Shown: positions 5,260 to 7,671 of the stretch, piece after piece | How the letters are laid out: each line of letters begins with the position of its first letter | Numbering within the stretch: the first letter of the stretch is position 1 | Assembly (NCBI GenBank): GCA_946477805.1 | Contig: CAMKZP010000170.1 | Coordinates: forward strand, 1 to 7,671 | Origin: an uncultured Enterobacter sp. | Lineage (GTDB): Bacteria > Pseudomonadota > Gammaproteobacteria > Enterobacterales > Enterobacteriaceae | Reading direction: 5' to 3' | Length of the DNA stretch: 7,671 bases | The notes under the pieces: model-generated | Seen by the model: the letters and a program-made list of their open reading frames with translations, nothing else | Told to the model about the DNA's origin: nothing | The model's database searches: none | Position numbers and translations under genes: made by a program

Positions 5260-6735
5260 TTAGCCTGCTACCGCGATGCGCTTCATGTCGGTCATGTAGC
5301 CGCGCAGTTTCTGGCCCACTTTCTCGATCTCGTGGCTGCGAATCGCTTCGTTTACGTCACGCAGCTGCGCGTTGTCTACCGCACCTTCCGCAACCGCCTT
5401 GCCCAGATCGCCCGCCTGCAGGGTGGTCATGAACTCTTTCAGCAGCGGTACGCATGCGTAGGAGAACAGGTAGTTACCGTACTCGGCGGTGTCAGAGATC
5501 ACCACGTTCATTTCATACAGACGCTTACGGGCGATGGTGTTCGCGATCAGCGGCAGCTCGTGCAGTGATTCGTAGTAGGCAGACTCTTCGATGATGCCGG
5601 AATCCACCATGGTTTCGAACGCCAGCTCAACGCCCGCTTTGACCATCGCGATCATCAGTACGCCTTTATCGAAGTACTCCTGCTCGCTGATTTTGCCGTC
5701 GAACTGTGCCGCGTTTTCAAACGCGGTTTTACCGGTCTCTTCGCGCCAGGTCAGCAGATTTTTATCGTCATTTGCCCAGTCAGCCATCATGCCGGACGAG
5801 AACTCGCCGGAGATGATGTCGTCCATGTGTTTCTGGAACAGCGGTGCCATGATGGTTTTCAGCTGTTCGGACAGCGCGAACGCACGCAGTTTGGCCGGGT
5901 TAGACAGACGGTCCATCATCAGCGTAATGCCGCCCTGCTTCAGCGCTTCGGTGATGGTTTCCCAGCCGAACTGAATCAGTTTTTCGGCGTATGCCGGGTC
6001 GGTGCCTTCTTCCACCAGCTTGTCGAAGCACAGCAGAGAGCCGGCCTGCAGCATGCCGCACAGAATGGTCTGCTCGCCCATCAGGTCAGATTTCACTTCC
6101 GCAACGAAGGAGGATTCCAGCACGCCCGCGCGGTGGCCGCCGGTAGCCGCTGCCCATGCTTTGGCAATCGCCATGCCTTCGCCTTTCGGATCGTTTTCCG
6201 GGTGAACCGCGATCAGGGTCGGTACGCCGAAGCCGCGCTTGTACTCTTCACGCACTTCGGTACCCGGGCACTTCGGCGCCACCATCACTACGGTGATGTC
6301 TTTACGGATCTGCTCGCCCACTTCAACGATGTTAAAGCCGTGAGAGTAACCCAGCGCCGCGCCGTCTTTCATCAGCGGCTGCACGGAACGCACAACGTCC
6401 GAGTGCTGCTTGTCTGGCGTCAGGTTAACCACCAGATCCGCCTGCGGGATCAGCTCTTCGTAAGTGCCGACTTTGAAGCCGTTTTCGGTCGCTTTACGCC
6501 AGGAGGCGCGCTTCTCGGCGATCGCTTCTTTACGCAGCGCGTAGGAGATATCCAGACCGGAGTCACGCATGTTCAGGCCCTGGTTCAGGCCCTGTGCGCC
6601 ACAGCCGACGATGACCACTTTTTTACCCTGAAGGTAGCTCGCGCCATCGGCAAATTCGTCGCGCGCCATGAAGCGGCATTTGCCCAGCTGCGCCAGCTGC
6701 TGGCGCAAGTTCAGTGTATTAAAGTAGTTAGCCAT
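5260..6735 (-). CDS. ilvC: Ketol-acid reductoisomerase (NADP+), class II
   Basis: Second common enzyme of isoleucine and valine synthesis. With Mg2+ and NADPH it isomerises and reduces 2-acetolactate to 2,3-dihydroxyisovalerate and the acetohydroxybutyrate analogue for isoleucine. The 491 residues are the class II (long) form and equal E. coli IlvC, with two copies of the knotted C-terminal domain. Seen: the Rossmann loop GCGAQG (44-49); NADPH-phosphate ligands Arg68, Arg76 and Ser78; His132; Lys155; metal ligands Asp217 and Glu221; Glu389 and Glu393 in YYESLHE; and Ser414. The start is the ATG at 6735-6733, with GAGG (complement of 6744-6747) 8 bases upstream. It is divergent from ilvY and activated through the sites between them. 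Its 3' neighbour here is trmL; in E. coli K-12 it is ppiC. Intact. Confidence 0.98.
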   Translation of the reverse strand: MANYFNTLNLRQQLAQLGKCRFMARDEFADGASYLQGKKVVIVGCGAQGLNQGLNMRDSGLDISYALRKEAIAEKRASWRKATENGFKVGTYEELIPQADLVVNLTPDKQHSDVVRSVQPLMKDGAALGYSHGFNIVEVGEQIRKDITVVMVAPKCPGTEVREEYKRGFGVPTLIAVHPENDPKGEGMAIAKAWAAATGGHRAGVLESSFVAEVKSDLMGEQTILCGMLQAGSLLCFDKLVEEGTDPAYAEKLIQFGWETITEALKQGGITLMMDRLSNPAKLRAFALSEQLKTIMAPLFQKHMDDIISGEFSSGMMADWANDDKNLLTWREETGKTAFENAAQFDGKISEQEYFDKGVLMIAMVKAGVELAFETMVDSGIIEESAYYESLHELPLIANTIARKRLYEMNVVISDTAEYGNYLFSYACVPLLKEFMTTLQAGDLGKAVAEGAVDNAQLRDVNEAIRSHEIEKVGQKLRGYMTDMKRIAVAG

Positions 6736-6796
6736 GGGAGATACCTCGTGATGTTGTGTGTCTTATTGTTCCGGTCGCTTATGCGAGAATGAACTT

Positions 6797-6825
6797 ACTA
6801 TATGACAGGAAATTTATTGCGGAAA
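6797..6825 (-). promoter_or_regulatory. Putative ilvC promoter
   Basis: Read on the minus strand, TTTCCG (complement of 6820-6825), a 17-bp gap and TATAGT (complement of 6797-6802) form a sigma-70 promoter with a good -10 and a poor -35 (3 of 6). This fits a promoter that needs an activator. Transcription would begin near 6790, giving a leader of about 55 bases. The -35 abuts the downstream IlvY dyad at 6826-6840. Confidence 0.6.
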
Positions 6826-6840
6826 TTGATATATTCACAA
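6826..6840. promoter_or_regulatory. Putative IlvY operator O2 (ilvC-proximal)
   Basis: TTGATATATTCACAA has TTG/CAA ends in an imperfect dyad and fits the T-N11-A LysR-type box. It touches the ilvC -35. In E. coli IlvY binds a tandem pair of operators, the second of which overlaps the ilvC -35 and is the site where inducer-bound IlvY helps RNA polymerase. Confidence 0.6.
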
Positions 6841-6854
6841 CGTCACGTTGCAAT
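6826..6854 (+). promoter_or_regulatory. Putative ilvY promoter, overlapping the IlvY sites
   Basis: TTGATA (6826-6831, 5 of 6), a 17-bp gap and TGCAAT (6849-6854, 4 of 6) would start ilvY transcription near 6861. The -10 lies within the perfect IlvY dyad, so the protein would block its own promoter while helping ilvC. This agrees with the divergent-overlapping layout known for E. coli ilvYC. Read from sequence; not the only possible pairing. Confidence 0.45.
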
Positions 6855-6865
6855 TTATGCAACGT
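6845..6865. promoter_or_regulatory. Putative IlvY operator O1 (perfect dyad)
   Basis: ACGTTGCA (6845-6852), ATTTA, TGCAACGT (6858-6865) is a perfect 8-bp inverted repeat containing the LysR-type TTGCA-N5-TGCAA core. It covers the likely ilvY -10 and start point, which suits autorepression. Its centre (6855) is 22 bp from that of O2 (6833), so both lie on about the same face of the helix. Confidence 0.75.
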
Positions 6866-6885
6866 AAAAAGAGGGAGTGGAATCC

Positions 6886-7671
6886 GTGGATTTACGCGAT
6901 CTGAAAATGTTCCTGCACCTGGCGGAGAGCCGTCACTTTGGCCGCAGCGCCCGGGCGATGCACGTCAGCCCCTCCACGCTTTCGCGCCAGATCCAGCGCC
7001 TTGAGGAGGACCTCGGCCAGCCGCTGTTCGTGCGCGATAACCGCACCGTCACCCTTACGGAAGCGGGTGAAGAGCTGCGCGTCTTTGCCCAGCAAACTCT
7101 GCTGCAGTATCAGCAGCTGCGACACACCATTGACCAGCAGGGGCCGTCGCTTTCCGGTGAGCTGCATATTTTCTGCTCCGTGACCGCGGCCTATAGCCAT
7201 CTGCCCCCCATTCTCGACCGCTTCCGCGCGGAGCATCCGTCGGTGGAAATCAAGCTCACCACCGGCGACGCCGCCGACGCTATGGAAAAAGTGGTGACGG
7301 GCGAAGCGGATCTCGCCATTGCCGGGAAACCCGAAACCCTGCCCGGCGCGGTGGCGTTCTCGATGCTGGAGAATCTGGCGGTGGTGCTGATTGCCCCGGC
7401 GCTGCCCTGCCCGGTGCGTAATCAGGTATCGGTGGACAAACCGGACTGGTCTACGGTGCCGTTTATCATGGCCGATCAGGGGCCGGTTCGCCGCCGCATT
7501 GAGCTGTGGTTCCGCCGTCAGAAGATCAGCAACCCGTCGATTTATGCGACGGTGGGCGGCCATGAGGCGATGGTGTCGATGGTGGCGCTCGGCTGCGGCG
7601 TGGCGCTGCTGCCGGAAGTGGTGCTGGAAAATAGCCCGGAGCCAGTGCGTAATCGCGTGATGATTTTAGAG
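6886..7671 (+). CDS. ilvY: HTH-type transcriptional activator IlvY (LysR family), cut by window end
   Basis: LysR-type regulator that activates ilvC when bound by its inducers acetolactate or acetohydroxybutyrate and represses its own gene. 262 codons are open to the window's last base without a stop; E. coli IlvY has 297 residues, so about 35 are missing because of the window edge, not mutation. Residues 1-60 form the winged helix-turn-helix (MDLRDLKMFLHLAESRHFGR, then SARAMHVSPSTLSRQIQRLEEDLG at 21-44), followed by a linker helix to about 88 and the periplasmic-binding-like effector domain from GELHIFCS (91-98). The start is a GTG at 6886 with GGGAG at 6873-6877 as Shine-Dalgarno; this gives the family's usual MDLRDLK N-terminus. 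Another in-frame GTG at 6877 overlaps the Shine-Dalgarno, and the ATG at 6907 would cut the helix-turn-helix. Confidence 0.97.
   Translation, partial: MDLRDLKMFLHLAESRHFGRSARAMHVSPSTLSRQIQRLEEDLGQPLFVRDNRTVTLTEAGEELRVFAQQTLLQYQQLRHTIDQQGPSLSGELHIFCSVTAAYSHLPPILDRFRAEHPSVEIKLTTGDAADAMEKVVTGEADLAIAGKPETLPGAVAFSMLENLAVVLIAPALPCPVRNQVSVDKPDWSTVPFIMADQGPVRRRIELWFRRQKISNPSIYATVGGHEAMVSMVALGCGVALLPEVVLENSPEPVRNRVMILE

Noticed and set aside
5827..6792. 321-codon ORF antisense to ilvC
   Set aside because: Long because ilvC has strong codon bias; the product is Phe/His/Arg/Gln-rich without a recognisable fold, and it runs into the ilvC promoter.
6892..7563. 223-codon ORF antisense to ilvY
   Set aside because: A shadow of the ilvY coding sequence, which is clearly a LysR regulator on the plus strand.

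Overview
This window is the end of a draft contig from an enteric bacterium (Enterobacterales, family Enterobacteriaceae). The proteins are close to the E. coli LldP/LldR/LldD, TrmL, IlvC and IlvY sequences as I remember them, but the core genes look GC-richer than E. coli (41 of 60 bases are G/C in 4321-4380). An Enterobacter, Leclercia or Klebsiella-like host fits; I cannot name the species.

Bases 1-48 are not genomic. They are an untrimmed Illumina Nextera i7 adapter: the last 6 bases of P7, an 8-base index, the read-2 adapter and the Tn5 mosaic end. Genomic sequence starts at 49, inside a minus-strand fimbrial (PapD-type) chaperone gene, which therefore lacks its C-terminus. This gene is much more AT-rich than the rest (21 of 60 bases G/C in 61-120) and looks like the edge of an accessory chaperone-usher cluster. 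A 441-bp gene-free region (662-1102) separates it from the divergent lldP and holds the putative LldR operators and the lldP leader.

Bases 1103-4712 are the intact L-lactate operon lldP-lldR-lldD: permease, lactate-responsive GntR-type regulator and FMN-dependent L-lactate dehydrogenase. The genes are joined by two 4-bp ATGA overlaps, so uptake, control and oxidation of L-lactate are made as a unit. trmL (tRNA wobble 2'-O-methyltransferase) follows 37 bp later on the same strand, with its ribosome-binding site inside a perfect hairpin and a possible promoter of its own. A strong GC hairpin separates trmL from the convergent ilvC.

Bases 5260-7671 hold ilvC (ketol-acid reductoisomerase, minus strand) and the divergent activator gene ilvY, cut by the window's right end. 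Between them is a compact control region with two LysR-type dyads spaced about two helical turns apart.

The individual genes are ordinary and well known. The points worth a second look are the adapter at the contig end, the fimbrial gene abutting lldP, the trmL/ilvC junction (these loci are far apart in E. coli K-12), the trmL start hairpin, and the dyads and alternative stems upstream of lldP. I found no evidence of a previously undescribed multi-gene system.
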